DNA of 64,000 nucleotides from Straminergon stramineum (GCA_963920665.1 OY987265.1:42041001-42105000), one strand, 5' to 3'; positions 47,604-59,512 are shown, counted from the stretch's first letter. Notes: generated from the letters alone by a model not told the origin. Numbers and translations are program-made.

Positions 47604-50600
47604 TGAGATTAATTATGACTTCCAAGGTGGTTTCAACTTCACTTATATATTTATAGAGTATAAAGATTCATGACATTTTTCAAAAATTCTAAGAGATATT
47701 TTGTTTCAACAAATTTTTTTCTTCAAAAATATTCTTTGAATTACAAATCCAAATATTAAAACTATATTGTCTAAATGTTAATTAAATCCAATACTTAAAT
47801 TTTGCCTTGAATTGTCATTCATTAAATTATCACCTTCAATTTTACTTTAAATTAGATCACATTTGCTAGCATGTGAGCCTAGGAGCTTTGAGCCGATGAA
47901 CCTAAGAACCCAAGAAATTGACCATTTTTAATTTATATTACCTACTACCAAGGACCTATGACCATGAGTTGTTGGATTTCAAGTGATCGTAGTGAATTTG
48001 ACAATTCTTTGTTGACTCTTGACTAGAAGGTTGCAAACCAATAATGTTCATAATTTCAAGTTACCTCTTTCTAATGTAAATGGTAGAATTTTAGATGAAT
48101 AAGTTTCTTGCATATAATAGAACAACATGGAAGAAAAATTCTTACAATAGCCACGTTGAAGAAATGATAAATAGAAGAGTGTAATATAAGAAATCAAATC
48201 CAATAGATGACAATGCCACTCACTAATGCATTGAAGTGAAATACAAAAAATCCTACTCAAAGATTACAAATCCAATCCAATCCAAGTCAAAATAATCATC
48301 TCCAAAGTGGTACCACTAGAAGAGTAAAAAATTGACTTCTCATTCAAGAATTCATCTTCAAGATCTATAAAATCCAAAACACAAGGATTTCTATGTTAGT
48401 AATGGGGCAAACTATAGATACCACCATCAATTGCAAATGCATGAGCCAAGTCCTTAGCATAAACTAGCAAACCAAAATGCTTTTCCAAACTTGGAAATAA
48501 ATTGGGTCTACAAAAGAATGGTAGGTGTGATGGAGGGTTTCACCTGAAAGATATTCAAGACAAATATGAAACAGGTTAGTCTTTGTGCAATTGGCATTGG
48601 AATATGAAAGAAATGAAGAGTCTTAGGTTGATTTACGTATTAAATCATGATTTTCTCATGTTTCAGTAGACAAAGCTCTTTGATGGAATTGACCAACTCT
48701 TCAAGCATACTTTAGGTTTCAAAGTCACTATTAATAATAGATGATAAAGTATGTACTAATGGTGCCAAGAAAGCCTTGAAGATGCCCTCATTTTCTTGAA
48801 CAATGACAACATATCGATTAGAAGATTGACAAATATAGATAGAAGTGCATGTATGAAAAAAAAGCATGAAAAATCAAACAAAGCTAATAGCTTTTAGTTC
48901 ATAGTTATACATAAATATTTTGTATCATCCTAATCAATAATTGTCATGAGAAGGAATTTTGAAATAATATATGCTAGTAGTAGAATCAAAAACAACATCA
49001 CTAGGCAAGGTACACAATTCAATCAACATGTTCAAGAACAAAGGAATCTAGTTGTACTCTTGTCCTCATTTTCTTAACATAGTTGTGGTTGCAATTGTTG
49101 GTTAACATAGTATGTGAACTACAAGCACATATATTATCTTTATAGATGTTTCTACAAAATGAATCTTGAGGAAGAAAAGTTCATTCATGCCCCCAACTTC
49201 ATTTTTAATGAAGTGAAGCTCCTTCTTTCTAGGGTTGGAATTCTCAAAGTTGATAATCAGAGAGGTATAGAGTCCCCACAATATTTTAGTTGCTAATTTC
49301 ATCTTTCTTAGAATTTGTTTTCACATCTACATTTGCTTCACGTAGATGGCTTTGAGGTTAGTAGTAGAAAGCATGTTGTTGAATATGGTTGAAAATGGCC
49401 AAAAATTGCATGGTTTTATAATTCTACATATATTGCTAAATGCTGAGTCTTTAAATTCTAAACTCAACTTTTGAAATGGAGTAAGTTCATAGATTTTTTG
49501 ATGAAGTCATACTTGGATATTGCCAACAATTTACTTGAGGAATTTGTTGACATTTTTTGAATTTGATACAACTAGATTATCTTCCATGTTACAAGGTACC
49601 TATGATTTCCACCTATTCTCAAAATTTCAAAGACTAATCTTGAAAATTCTACTTTTGGAGGGTTCCTAAGTCTAGATTCACCAAACCTAGGTTTGAGACT
49701 CTTAGGTTTGCACTCTAGGCTCACACACTAGTATTGTTGCAAACAAGATCTACAAATATAAATATTTTGAATCTAGTTTAATATTATAAAGGATTCATGT
49801 ACAAACCCTAAATCATGAACTCATATATTCATCCAAATGCATAAACATTCATCTATAAAAATTTAACTAGTGATTTCATCCATTGCAAAAGATTGAATAT
49901 AAGCTCTTAAAATTGTAAGGGCACTTATTAGAGGTAAGGTTGGACTTCCATATGCCCAAAATAAAAAAAATTTCAAATAAGACAAGAAATTTACCAATTC
50001 TAGTACATGGAAGAGGTCATTATTCAAGCCTCTCGAATCAATGGATTTAGCCAAAGTAAAGTTCAAACAATGTATGGCAAAAGTGGATTTGTGGATTGAG
50101 CAAAAATTAGACAATATCATCAAAACACTTGTGACCAATGAAAACTCATGATTCATATCCCGTGTATTTACTTGCAAATTAGTAAAATTGTTGAGAACAC
50201 TTATACTTGAGATCATTATTGTAACTTTCAATTAAATTAGTATTAACTATTTTATTTTTTTGAAGGATTCTACTTGAGCTATCTATATGTAGAGATGCTA
50301 AATGTTATATGGCTTTCATGGTGGTAAAGAATCCATTCATTGACCTTGAATCCATAAAGTATTAATGGAAAAAATTGAAGAAATATAATAGAAGGTAACA
50401 TTTCATTTTTGATATGGTGGTGTTCTTGTGTAATGAAGCAATATTTGAGTTGTTATTTGGATAGGAAAATAAGTAATACCAACATGATGTTGGTGAACCA
50501 AGTTATTTTGTGTTTTCATTTGTCCAATAACGTAATATTGTTTGGATAGTCCTAATGAAATCAAAATGTTCTAGCCCTCTAACAAATTTCTTTGGTATGC

Positions 50601-50785
50601 TAAATTGTGATATGCTCGTCCACATTGTAAACTTACAAGCCAAGATTTTTTGGTACAATTTTTTTAAATTAATTTTTTGGAGAAAAAGAATATTCATTTC
50701 AGATACATGAGACTATTCTCTACTGCAAATGACATCAACGTCAATAAAACAATGGTGAATTCCAAGACAATTTGTGCTCACAACC
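47604..50785. other. AT-rich desert
   Basis: No gene supported. The 122-codon minus-strand frame at 49863-50231 has low-complexity AT-driven composition and no domain. Confidence 0.45.
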
Positions 50786-51110
50786 ATACCTTAAGTTAGG
50801 TTTTTTTTTCTTGTTACAATGAAATCTTTGTAATGGTGCACCTTTTTGTCATGTTCTTCATAATGTCAGAAAGCTTTGTGTGATGAAGGGTGCACAAGCT
50901 TTGTTTCATGGTTTGGGGACATACGGCATGAAAGATATTGAATTTCAAAGTTTGTATGAATTAGAAAAATTAGAAAATTTTCATTTTCTAATTTTCATTT
51001 GTCATTTGTCATTTTGATTGTGGCAATGGTACAGGGTACACTAGTGAAGAATGGCATTTTCCATCAAGTAAAAAAGTTTTACTACAAGGCAATCCTACTT
51101 TCTTCCTTTA
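50786..51110 (+). repeat. Dispersed repeat, copy 1 (matches 62588-62880)
   Basis: Shared ordered words with the 62.6-kb copy: ACCTTAAGTTAGGTT/ACCTCAAGTTAGGTT, GGGTGCACAAGCTTTGTTTC/GGGTGCACGAGCTTTGTTTT, GAAAGATATTGAATTT/GAAAGTTATTGAATTT and GGCAATGGTACAGGGTACAC/GGCAACAATACAAGGCATAC. Both are direct-oriented. Element class unknown; this copy abuts the second GC-rich island. Confidence 0.6.
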
Positions 51111-51114
51111 TTTT

Positions 51115-52262
51115 ACCCCCTACTCACATGGGAATGCCCGGTCATTGTTTTGATGGCCGATGTCAGCAAAGGCATTACCGACTCCGGAAAACAGCTTGCA
51201 AATGAAATCGCTGGACAGCCTACCACTTGGACGGTTCACTCGATCTCCCAGAATCTCCGCTTCCTGCATGCGCTGCCCACCGTCCGATTCACGCCATGCT
51301 CCGTCACTAGTCCATCCCGCTGGCGCGCGGGACATTCAAGCTCACGGATGGCATGGTCTCAAGGAATTGCACTTCCGATTGAAGGATGCGCGGGACGGTC
51401 ACCCATCGATCTGTGAAGAATTCGAACGCTGCGCGAGACTGCGCTAGCTTTCGTGTTGGATGGTGGCCGTGGGTTGGCAGTCGGCCAGTAGAGTCGGAGG
51501 AATTCGAAGCCCAGGAGGTTACAGCTAGCTAGCACGTACTCATCAGTTTTCTGGCAACCAATTCGGATGGGTGGAAGCGGCAAGGTCTACGATACCTCTT
51601 CCTGATTGTGAGTGATGATATGACTGATGTAGTAGTTTTGATGATTTGTTTTTTGGGTAACGTTTTCTGTTTTTTCCATCTTAAGTGATGTCATGATGCG
51701 AGCTAGTTAGGTCGGTTTAGTAGTGGGTTTCATCCATTCACAAGGACGTTCTTTACAATTCATCAGGGGAAGAAACGCAAATTCTCCCGACGCGATTCCT
51801 CATGTTTCATCCCCTGGCGAATTCTAAGGCACAAATGAAAATGAAAATGTTGAAAATCTCCTGTGCGGTAAGGGGAGGACATGAATTTGAACACACGATG
51901 GGGAGTTCCAATTCACCTCCTGGTGATGGATAGCCTATAGGTTTGAAACCGGGAAGTTGAGAAGGCCTACGTGTTTCATTTCTCTTAGCTTTTAACTTCT
52001 GTCTCGATCAACAGGCTTGCTAGGAATAACAGAAATTACTCAAGAGTGCTCGTCTTGGAAATTTTACAGAGAGCAGCATCGACGATTACAACTGGAGATA
52101 CATCCATTCTTCTACAACACCTTGCATTCTGCATTTCGCCGAACCAACCTTCAATTCCCTGTCGCGAAGATGCTTCTCAGCCCAGCCACAGCGTGCAATT
52201 CTCCATCCATATCCCGGCGTTGAGGAAGGAGCAACACCATCGCTTTGATTTCAGGTGCCGCC
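51115..52262 (+). promoter_or_regulatory. GC-rich promoter and 5' leader of the six-TM protein gene
   Basis: Composition jumps from AT-rich to GC- and CpG-rich at about 51,115. The leader contains plausible splice acceptors (TCGATCAACAG near 52,013 and TTTGATTTCAG near 52,253), so at least one leader intron is likely. The frames at 51150-51447 and 52017-52223 lack recognisable content, and 52046-52666 is a shadow of the real gene. Confidence 0.4.
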
Positions 52263-52907
52263 ATGGGGTTCATCAGAGGAGGTTTGGGGGGCGGAGCCTG
52301 CCTGAGCACAGTCGCCTTCCTGCTAGGGTTAGCATCCATCTCCTGGCTACCCGACGAGATTCACATGTGGTCGAGCTTCCCCATCCCTCGCCTGCTGGCC
52401 ATCCTCATCATCCCTCTCGTGTCGCTCTGCTGCTCCCTGCTCCTCGCCCTCCTCACCTCGTGCGACCCTCGCCTGGCCTCGCAGTCCACGACTTCAGGAG
52501 CGGCCCTAGCGGCCGTGATCGCGCTCCCCTGCCTCTTGGCCATTCCCTTGGAGATTCTGGTTGTCGTGGGGGCCATTCGGGGCCATATTGGCACCGGCCC
52601 GTTCGTCCTCGTCGCTTGTTTGCTGGATCTCGTGCTGGGCGGGGTGTTCCAGTTCGTGGAGCCTAACTTCGTGGTGGGGATTCGCGATGTGTGGACGCTG
52701 CAGAGCGAGCAGGTGTGGGAGGAGACGCACTTCTTTGCTTCCTACGCGTTTGCGGTCGCGGGCGTCTTGGGAGTGGTGCTTGTGTTCTTTGTGCCGTCGG
52801 GGGTTTGGCAGTTGGTGCTCATTGCGGGATTGTTTATCGTTCCCGTTGCTCTCGCCGTCTTGTATTCGTATCTCGATAGAGAAGATGCACAGTACAGTAC
52901 ATTGTGA
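52263..52907 (+). CDS. Polytopic membrane protein of unknown function, 214 aa, about six TM segments
   Basis: Single coding exon. I chose the ATG at 52263 because it sits in a strong context (GCCGCCATGG) and the frame upstream has only a TTG, inside an acceptor-like TTTCAG. Hydrophobic stretches lie at about residues 12-29, 44-66, 79-104, 109-130, 163-180 and 184-206. The loops are short; the longest, about 131-160, is soluble and acidic/Trp-containing (VWTLQSEQVWEETHFF). There is no cleavable signal peptide beyond the first TM, no obvious catalytic motif, and no family I can name. GC-rich codon use with an uninterrupted frame supports a real gene. The next gene is convergent on the minus strand, 2.36 kb away. 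Confidence 0.75.
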   Translation: MGFIRGGLGGGACLSTVAFLLGLASISWLPDEIHMWSSFPIPRLLAILIIPLVSLCCSLLLALLTSCDPRLASQSTTSGAALAAVIALPCLLAIPLEILVVVGAIRGHIGTGPFVLVACLLDLVLGGVFQFVEPNFVVGIRDVWTLQSEQVWEETHFFASYAFAVAGVLGVVLVFFVPSGVWQLVLIAGLFIVPVALAVLYSYLDREDAQYSTL

Positions 52908-53879
52908 GATGAACTGGTCCTGTATCATATCAAGGAGGTTGTACAGAAATTAGTTAATAATAATGTTTTTGAGAATTCGCTGTACCACATCATCCTTTAG
53001 CGAGACTTTGAATTTGAGTCAGCCTGGAAGGCTGGAATCCCTGGATATACTTATAAGTTACCTGGGGTGGTGATGTCTTTGTGAGAGTTCAATCAGAGGA
53101 AATTTCAGGTGTCATGACAACCTTTTGATTGGAGCGGGTTTATGCTTTGACGCATTCAGAGTCTCCTTTGTGGCTGTGGGGTCCTTTTGTCGATGAGGTT
53201 CATGACATTCCGTAAAGATGATGGAAGCCGTGGAATAGTGAAGTAACGATTGCTTCAATTACCACCTAAAATCTCATGCATGCTGTGTTATTAAGCTGAT
53301 CTTTTTTATGGGTCCTTTCATCCTAGTTACTAGCTATTTGAACTTCAACAGTTTTACAAGTACATTTCGAAACTTCAGCATTTCCAAATCCCAAAATCTT
53401 CAGTCAAGTCAGACGTCACTTGTAGTAAGAGCCCTAGTAAGGACCTTAGAATATTAGAGAAAATCGAAGTAACGAAGTAAAATCGAGGTAACATTTGAGA
53501 ATGTGTTAAATGGGCTTTAGTCCCATGAGAGTTATGCGAGGATCCCGAAGGTTATAACTTGAATTTAAGAACTTCGGCAGGATCTAAACGGTTCCTGTTG
53601 AGTCCTGAAAACTTCATTTAGGGCTGTTACGAGAGTTTCTACACATTGTTGAGGGCTTTCCATCACTTTCAAAGACAAGTAAAAAAACCCAGTAAAGGGA
53701 CTTCTATTTTGTCAAAATTTTCTTATTACTGTATTATCCAAATCATTTTTCCACTTAGTGTCCTCCCAATCTCTATGCCTTGTGAAGAATCTCACTTGTC
53801 TACCCAACAATTTTCAATTCTGGCAGACTGCTGAATAATTGGGTGCAAAAAAAGTCCTCAAACAGATGACTAACTACGG
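52908..53879. other. 3' flank of the six-TM gene
   Basis: Probably 3' UTR to about 53,200, then intergenic. Nothing else recognised. Confidence 0.4.
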
Positions 53880-54269
53880 TATAGTAGAACCGCCCATTAC
53901 CAGCCACTTAAGCATTTTGTGCATGATCTGGAGTAGTAGAAGGCATTGTTAAATTTTTGCCGTGTAGAGAAATAGAAATGATGGACGTTATCAAATTTTC
54001 ATAATTTTTTTCCTTAAACTCAAATTGTTATGAATTTCAGAAGCCAAAAGTTGGCCTGCTCCCATCTCCAATATATAGATTCTTCCATCAGTGCTCATCT
54101 AAAGACTAATTTGGCTCTGAAAACAAAGCACATGTGTCATAACAGGTATGGCTAGAAGATAGTTGAAAACCAAAAAACTAATGGTTAATATCTGTCATCT
54201 CTCTGTTGAATTTCCCATTACCTACATATTGACTATGGGTCTTGGCTGGTCATGGGAGGTTCTACCATA
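53880..54269 (+). repeat. TA-flanked (Tc1/mariner-like) MITE, copy 2 (386 bp)
   Basis: The element at 53882-54267 is flanked by TA. Ends are TAGTAGAACCGCCCATTACC and, in reverse complement, TGGTAGAACCTCCCATGACC. It has the same length as the copy at 15447-15832 and is about 95 percent identical to its reverse complement by eye. It lies between two convergent genes. The open frame at 54163-54426 starts within it and is not a gene. Confidence 0.85.
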
Positions 54270-55265
54270 TTGTGTGTCTGTTTTGAGTTTTGTATTTGAG
54301 TTCTTTGAGATGGTTTTGGAGGTTGTTAGGATTGTAGCCAATAAAAATTTGCAACGTGTGAAGGCTTGGAGATTGCAAGAACCTGTATGTCAATTGTACA
54401 TGTTTATATATATTCTGGTTTGGTAAACGGTTTTTCAGTGCACTTAACTCTCTGTTATTGCATATTCCATGTGTATTCTCAGAATTTGGCATTTTGTGCA
54501 CATCTACATTTTGTCCCAATGCATAGAACATTGGAACAATTTTGTGCTGCATATGAAACTAAAGACGTTCTTAGTTTCACTTCAGTGAGGAAGGTGGTGT
54601 TGAACCCTTCTTTCCCCGTTGAACTCATCATCATCACATTTGTATGCAGTCAAATGCAACATAACAAAGCGTGATTGAAAGAGATGGGTGTGTTAGTTCC
54701 CTAGGGTTTGGTGAGAGACCAATGGGTAACAGAGGATATGATCTAAGAGAGTTGTATGGGGTATTGCTGAACAGTAAGTGTAGAAAATCTACAGTCTGTA
54801 GTCTCGACTGTGGAGAGGTGTGTGGCTATGTATATGCACCTCAAATTATTCTACATTTGTAAGCTCTTCGGTCTTCGATGTAGTGTACAAGCAGTACCGT
54901 CGTACAGACAACGGCAGGCAAGTTGCACTTGTGCCTGACAGAGGTACAAGTCCGTCACCTCAGGAAATCAAACCATCCGTTACAGTATGTGACTGCACTC
55001 ATTGCAGTATGCAAGGAGCAGGCAGTCCTGGATAATTCAAAGCATGGATACGTGGAATGCATGGAGCTCTTAAATTATACAGTATGGAGCAGACACCAAC
55101 CATGTTCCAAAACCTGGAAAACATCACGCAAGCCTAGGCTTCTATTGTTACATAACGTCAATGCTCAGGCTAGGACAACTGAGTTCACTGCCGGCATCGA
55201 CTAGAGTAAGGACTAAGAAATACAAGTAAGTTTTACTGTAATTACCTTGCAGTAGATGCCTGGGC
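54270..55265. other. Intergenic sequence between convergent genes
   Basis: Moderate GC. Short plus-strand frames (54366-54674, 54671-54862, 54923-55204) are unsupported. The part near 55,265 is probably the 3' UTR of the minus-strand gene. Confidence 0.4.
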
Positions 55266-57479
55266 TCACTGACTTGAGGTGTAAGTTAGTGGTCCAGATT
55301 TGCTCACTCCAGCCTTCGACTCAAACAGAGCCACCTTGCTCATGACACTAGAACTCGACGTTTTTGCAAGTCTGCTTGGATGACTCTGTCCTCTGAAATT
55401 AGTATCTGCTTGACATTCCTGGGTTGCAAATCTTCGTGAGGAAGGACTGCGAACCGACTGGCTCCGTGCCATCATGATCTGTTGGAAACTAGGCCCTGGT
55501 AATGTGGTCGCTTGATCCACCACGAAGGGGTTAATTCGACGTTGACTGTGGAGGTTGGGGTTTAGCAGCTTCGGCGATGCAGGTTTCGGTGATGCAAAGC
55601 TGGGAAGCATGTAAGACGAAATTGATGGAGGAGTCTGATACCCGGAAGAGGGCGTACTGCACTCGGAATCTTCGGCAGATTCATCGGTGTCATTGAGAAT
55701 TTTTGCAGGAGTTGGCCGCAGAGTGGAGGAATTCGCTGTTTGCTTGAAATCTTTGATCCTAATCTTTCTCGGCATGGTAATGCGCTGAAAGGATTGGTTT
55801 TGCAACGGGCTGACGGATTTTAGGGTTACAGGGGATTGCTTTCGCTCTGATCCCCCTGCTTCTACAGAACTTCTTTGCAAGGTGGATGGCTCTGGGATGG
55901 ACCTCCATCTCGCGAAGGCTCTCGGTTTATCACTATTGCTGGTGTACTCCAAATCTTCAATGGAGATCCGTGGCGGTGACAAGTAACCAACCATGCTATG
56001 AGGTATGCTGTTCTTCGATTTTGGCACGGGTACGCCTACATCTTCGCTGGTTAGATAATTAGGTCGGGGGCAGACGGTCTTGTGTAGAGAATTGAACTCC
56101 GGTGAGGATGATCTGTCGCTACCTGTAGGAAAAACCCGTGTGTCCCTTCCTCGACGCTCGTATTCCTCCCCGTCATCGTCGAAAATCGGTTCATCCCCAA
56201 ACTCAGAATCGCTTGGCTCAACTGAATCCGCAGTAGGCTCCTGATTCGGGTGATTTCTTTCAGTGCTTGGTTTCCAAGTTAAAGAAGATTTACTAGTTTC
56301 CCTAATTCGCAATAGCTCCCTGTTTGAAGATGCCTTGAAGGACACTGGATACGCGTCTGCACTGTCCTCTTGATTATTTTCATTGAGTTTGTTTGCTGAA
56401 TCATGAGTGCCGCCGCTTCTAGGCTGTATAGGCTTCCCACTCCTGGAGTCAGACGGTGACCTACTAGCGGTGGCGAGCTCTTCGTGCAAACTCCTTGACA
56501 CGCTCCTGAACTTTTTCCCCCTTTGTGGCACGGACGACTCTATCATATTAGCACGATGTCTGCAAGTACACGTCCATTTTTCCTGCAATGTAATAGTTTG
56601 TGAAGCTGGATCCACCTCAACCTCAAATGCTTCCGGCGATGAGCTTTTGGTCCTCGGCGTTGTCGAATGAGGGATGCCAATTTCGTCAATGTAATCATCG
56701 AAGTTTCCATCCTCTGCTTCAAGTTGTGAATCGACCGCGTCATCTGGGCAGAGAGAAATCAACATGGATGCCATAAATCGGCTACTTTTAACCACAGGCG
56801 AGAAGTTGCTCGAAGGGCGATGACCATGGCGCGGGGACGACGGAAGGGAAGGTCCAGAGACAGGGGAATCGACGGCACTGATAAAGTCTTCGTCAATACC
56901 TTCGTCTAATCGTCTGCCTCTATTCGGATATATGTAAGAAGAAGATCCATTAAATGGCTCTGGCTTGGACGGTAAGCATCGCCTCCACAAGGACTGTTTC
57001 TTCTGGAACTGCATGAGCATTCTATTCGTGATGCTGGAGCCAAACCTTTGGCCTGATAAAGGACTGAAGATACCAAATCCTCGATCCTCGGCCGCCTGAT
57101 TTGCCTCTGGTGGTTTTGAGGAGCTCTGAAACGGTAGGCGCATCCGAGATGGTTTCTTGGAAGATCCAGGAAACTTTAGGTTAAACATTTTCCGTGGCTT
57201 CGAGCAGTTTCCACCTGACTCGATATGCATTTCCGGGGACTCACCGAATTCACGGGGATATGGCAGATAAAATCCATCCTTCGGCCGTCTTCCAGGAGGA
57301 AACGGCAACGGCATCTCATCCGCGTCCCTCTCCAAATTTCCAGAGAATCCAGACTTGGTGCTTGTCCTCGCTGTCGCTCCCGGCGCCATAGATTGCCGAT
57401 CGTGTGTCGGATTAGCAGGAGCAAAATCTGCCTCCGGCGATGCGGAAGACACCCTCGCCATAGATTGCCGTGTCATCAT
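55266..57479 (-). CDS. Ser/Pro-rich, largely disordered protein, 737 aa, function unknown
   Basis: A single uninterrupted 737-codon frame, by far the longest in the window, starting ATGATG at 57479 and ending TGA at 55266-55268. The protein is rich in Ser, Pro, Arg and acidic residues, and looks intrinsically disordered throughout. Possible islands of constraint are PFPPGRRPKDGFYLPYPREF (59-78), an FISAVDSP stretch (199-206), WTCTCRHR (302-309), the acidic FDDDGEEYERRGRD (433-446), PRKIRIKDFKQ (570-580) and SKVALFESK (714-722). Many SP and TP pairs suggest proline-directed phosphorylation. There is no membrane segment, signal peptide or catalytic motif that I recognise. A moss or other plant-specific regulatory or scaffold protein is possible, but I cannot assign a family. 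Minus-strand orientation makes it convergent with the six-TM gene. The frames at 56407-56670, 57225-57542 and others overlapping it are shadows. Confidence 0.85.
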   Translation of the reverse strand: MMTRQSMARVSSASPEADFAPANPTHDRQSMAPGATARTSTKSGFSGNLERDADEMPLPFPPGRRPKDGFYLPYPREFGESPEMHIESGGNCSKPRKMFNLKFPGSSKKPSRMRLPFQSSSKPPEANQAAEDRGFGIFSPLSGQRFGSSITNRMLMQFQKKQSLWRRCLPSKPEPFNGSSSYIYPNRGRRLDEGIDEDFISAVDSPVSGPSLPSSPRHGHRPSSNFSPVVKSSRFMASMLISLCPDDAVDSQLEAEDGNFDDYIDEIGIPHSTTPRTKSSSPEAFEVEVDPASQTITLQEKWTCTCRHRANMIESSVPQRGKKFRSVSRSLHEELATASRSPSDSRSGKPIQPRSGGTHDSANKLNENNQEDSADAYPVSFKASSNRELLRIRETSKSSLTWKPSTERNHPNQEPTADSVEPSDSEFGDEPIFDDDGEEYERRGRDTRVFPTGSDRSSSPEFNSLHKTVCPRPNYLTSEDVGVPVPKSKNSIPHSMVGYLSPPRISIEDLEYTSNSDKPRAFARWRSIPEPSTLQRSSVEAGGSERKQSPVTLKSVSPLQNQSFQRITMPRKIRIKDFKQTANSSTLRPTPAKILNDTDESAEDSECSTPSSGYQTPPSISSYMLPSFASPKPASPKLLNPNLHSQRRINPFVVDQATTLPGPSFQQIMMARSQSVRSPSSRRFATQECQADTNFRGQSHPSRLAKTSSSSVMSKVALFESKAGVSKSGPLTYTSSQ

Positions 57480-59362
57480 GCGATTCTCTTCAGCCTGTCA
57501 CGTGCGGGAAGACGTCATTCCAATGAATCTACAATTTGTTAGAAATTCCATATCTCGTGATCGGTCAGCGACCGATCATGGAACAGGCTACAGCGGTGAC
57601 TAAAATATGCATTCGAATATAGAAAACTATAATTCCAGAGTCTCTTGCGGCTTGTTTTGTGGCTGATAAGGGTTTTATGGCATGAAATCTAGCACGAAAA
57701 TCTGGCACTGCTTGGAAAGGGATGAAAATACCCGTGAGTGCGGGTGCAAATTGTACGCAAAGTCATCGTCCTCAAACTGTACAGAAAGTGAAGAAACGAT
57801 TACCTGAAACAGTCCCGTGAGCTTTCGTTTGGAAAATCGGATTCGTTGTTGCGTACGACTTGCACCTGTCGGTTCTAGTGCACCTACTGATCTGGTCAGA
57901 AGAAATCAAGGTAGAGGGAGGTCACTGCAATCACCCCTGGACTCAACAGGGCTCTGTTTCCACATCAGGCCTGAATTACGAGTCTTGCATTGCAATTCAA
58001 TGCTATGCTACGTAATCGATCTGCACAGGAGAAGAGAACTTTGTTAACATCCTGGAATACCAGTAACACATTCTATTGGCTTCCAGTCTATGGTTGGAGA
58101 ATTCGACGAAGTCCTTGCCGAAACATAAGTAACTCTTTGCTAACCATTGCTAACAAACATATCGAGAATGATCCGATCGAAAAGCTTTGCGCATTCAAGC
58201 ATAATTTTACAACAACGGAAAACACAAAATTGTAAGCTTCAACATGACGTACCTAAGTCGCAATGCGCAAGAAATCGCAGAATTATGTCGGCCTTGCAAA
58301 TCCTGAGTTATTGCACTCTTAAACGTTTCCCGCAAGCTTCACTTACACATAGAAATCGGTCTCATTGCATTCCAACCGAGTACTCGCGCTCCAGGCCGGG
58401 TCGTCGCTGAAAGATCTCAATGGTTGTGCGATTAGTGTCAGCTTCGTACGTCAGAAAGAGGTTTGGAGACAAGGAAATTATAGCATCGAAGAAGTTCTAT
58501 TGTGACAATTTGGTGCCTGCTCGATCATATATTTAGGCCTCCCCAAAGCACACGAGGATGAGCATCCCCATGCGAAGAAGCTAACATGAAGTGCAGGGGC
58601 AAGACAAGTGCCATGAACCAGCTTTGACAATTCGGGACTACCACTGCGTATTCCTGACCAAATCTGCTAGAGCTAAGAACCATGCATCTGTCGATCGACT
58701 CTCTGTAGATCATAGAAACAGAAAATATCTATCTGTGGTACACAATTCGTCATGATCCCTTGAGGTAGAAATGAAGTCACACGGGATATCCTAGCCTGTT
58801 CCTTAGCCCCTTCGCAGACAAAGACATGAAGCAACAAGCTAGAAATTTCGAGCCATAACAGTAAGACGTCCTTCAAACCGCGATAATCGCGGCAGGATTC
58901 GTCGCGGGTCAGCATGGATTCCGATGCTTTTCGGTAATGGTCAACATTTCTTGAAAATCTCCTTACATCGCGGCCTGGAATCTTTGAAGTGAAACTACCG
59001 GCCGGTTATGGAAAAAGGATCATGTAACTTACGATTGCGACTCACCATGGCCATGCCAGGAAGACGCTCACTCTCAAGCGGTCTGAATTCCAGCGGTCCG
59101 TAAGCGCGCGTCCCTGCAGCAGCTAGTCAACGGAAGCATATTCGGTTCAGACCGATTTGAGGAAGATTGTTATTCGATCTCATCGTGAACTTCAGACTTC
59201 AAAATTTAATTTCAGAAAAATCAGTTGTGAATTTCTTTAGGAAAGCTCGATCGACCTACGACGATTGCTTGTTGGAAGCGTACATCTTTGCGGAAGGGAA
59301 ACTAAACTTCGTCGTTGGAGTTGCGTAGACTGTATAGTTACTTACATGACGCGCGCGCGACG
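57480..59362 (-). promoter_or_regulatory. Upstream region and probable leader of the 737-aa gene
   Basis: Moderately GC- and CpG-rich. A composite CACGTGCG (57499-57506) contains a G-box and a BRRE-type CGTGCG 20-25 bases before the ATG. A GACGTC palindrome follows at 57511-57516. On the minus strand a donor-like CAG|GTAATC lies near 57,803 and an acceptor-like GTGACAG near 57,500, so a 5' UTR intron of about 300 bp is possible. No TATA box could be fixed. Confidence 0.35.
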
Positions 59363-59512
59363 ATGAGCAGTTCCCAGTCACCATCATCGCGCGCTTTCCA
59401 TGTGAGGAGGAGACCATTTGCTGGTGATGACAACGTCAGGTTGCTTCAACTCATGGACCTCACGAAGGCTGAGGTCGACATGAGACGTGCTTCTGAAGCA
59501 AAGCTAAGCTAA
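59363..59512 (+). CDS. Small ORF, 49 aa, uncertain
   Basis: ATG at 59363 to TAA at 59510-59512. The predicted peptide (start MSSSQSPSSRAFHVRRRP, then LLQLMDLTKAEVDMRRASEA) has a basic N-terminus and an amphipathic helical C-terminal half. It lies in CpG-rich sequence divergent to the 737-aa gene. It could be a small protein, an exon of a longer gene, an uORF or chance. I recognise no family. Confidence 0.2.
   Translation: MSSSQSPSSRAFHVRRRPFAGDDNVRLLQLMDLTKAEVDMRRASEAKLS

Noticed and set aside
49863..50231. 122-codon minus-strand frame
   Set aside because: AT-driven low-complexity composition, no motif, and no splice or promoter context in a desert.
52046..52666. 206-codon plus-strand frame overlapping the six-TM gene
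   Set aside because: It is the +1 shadow of the hydrophobic frame, with Arg/Pro/His-rich composition and no membrane segments.
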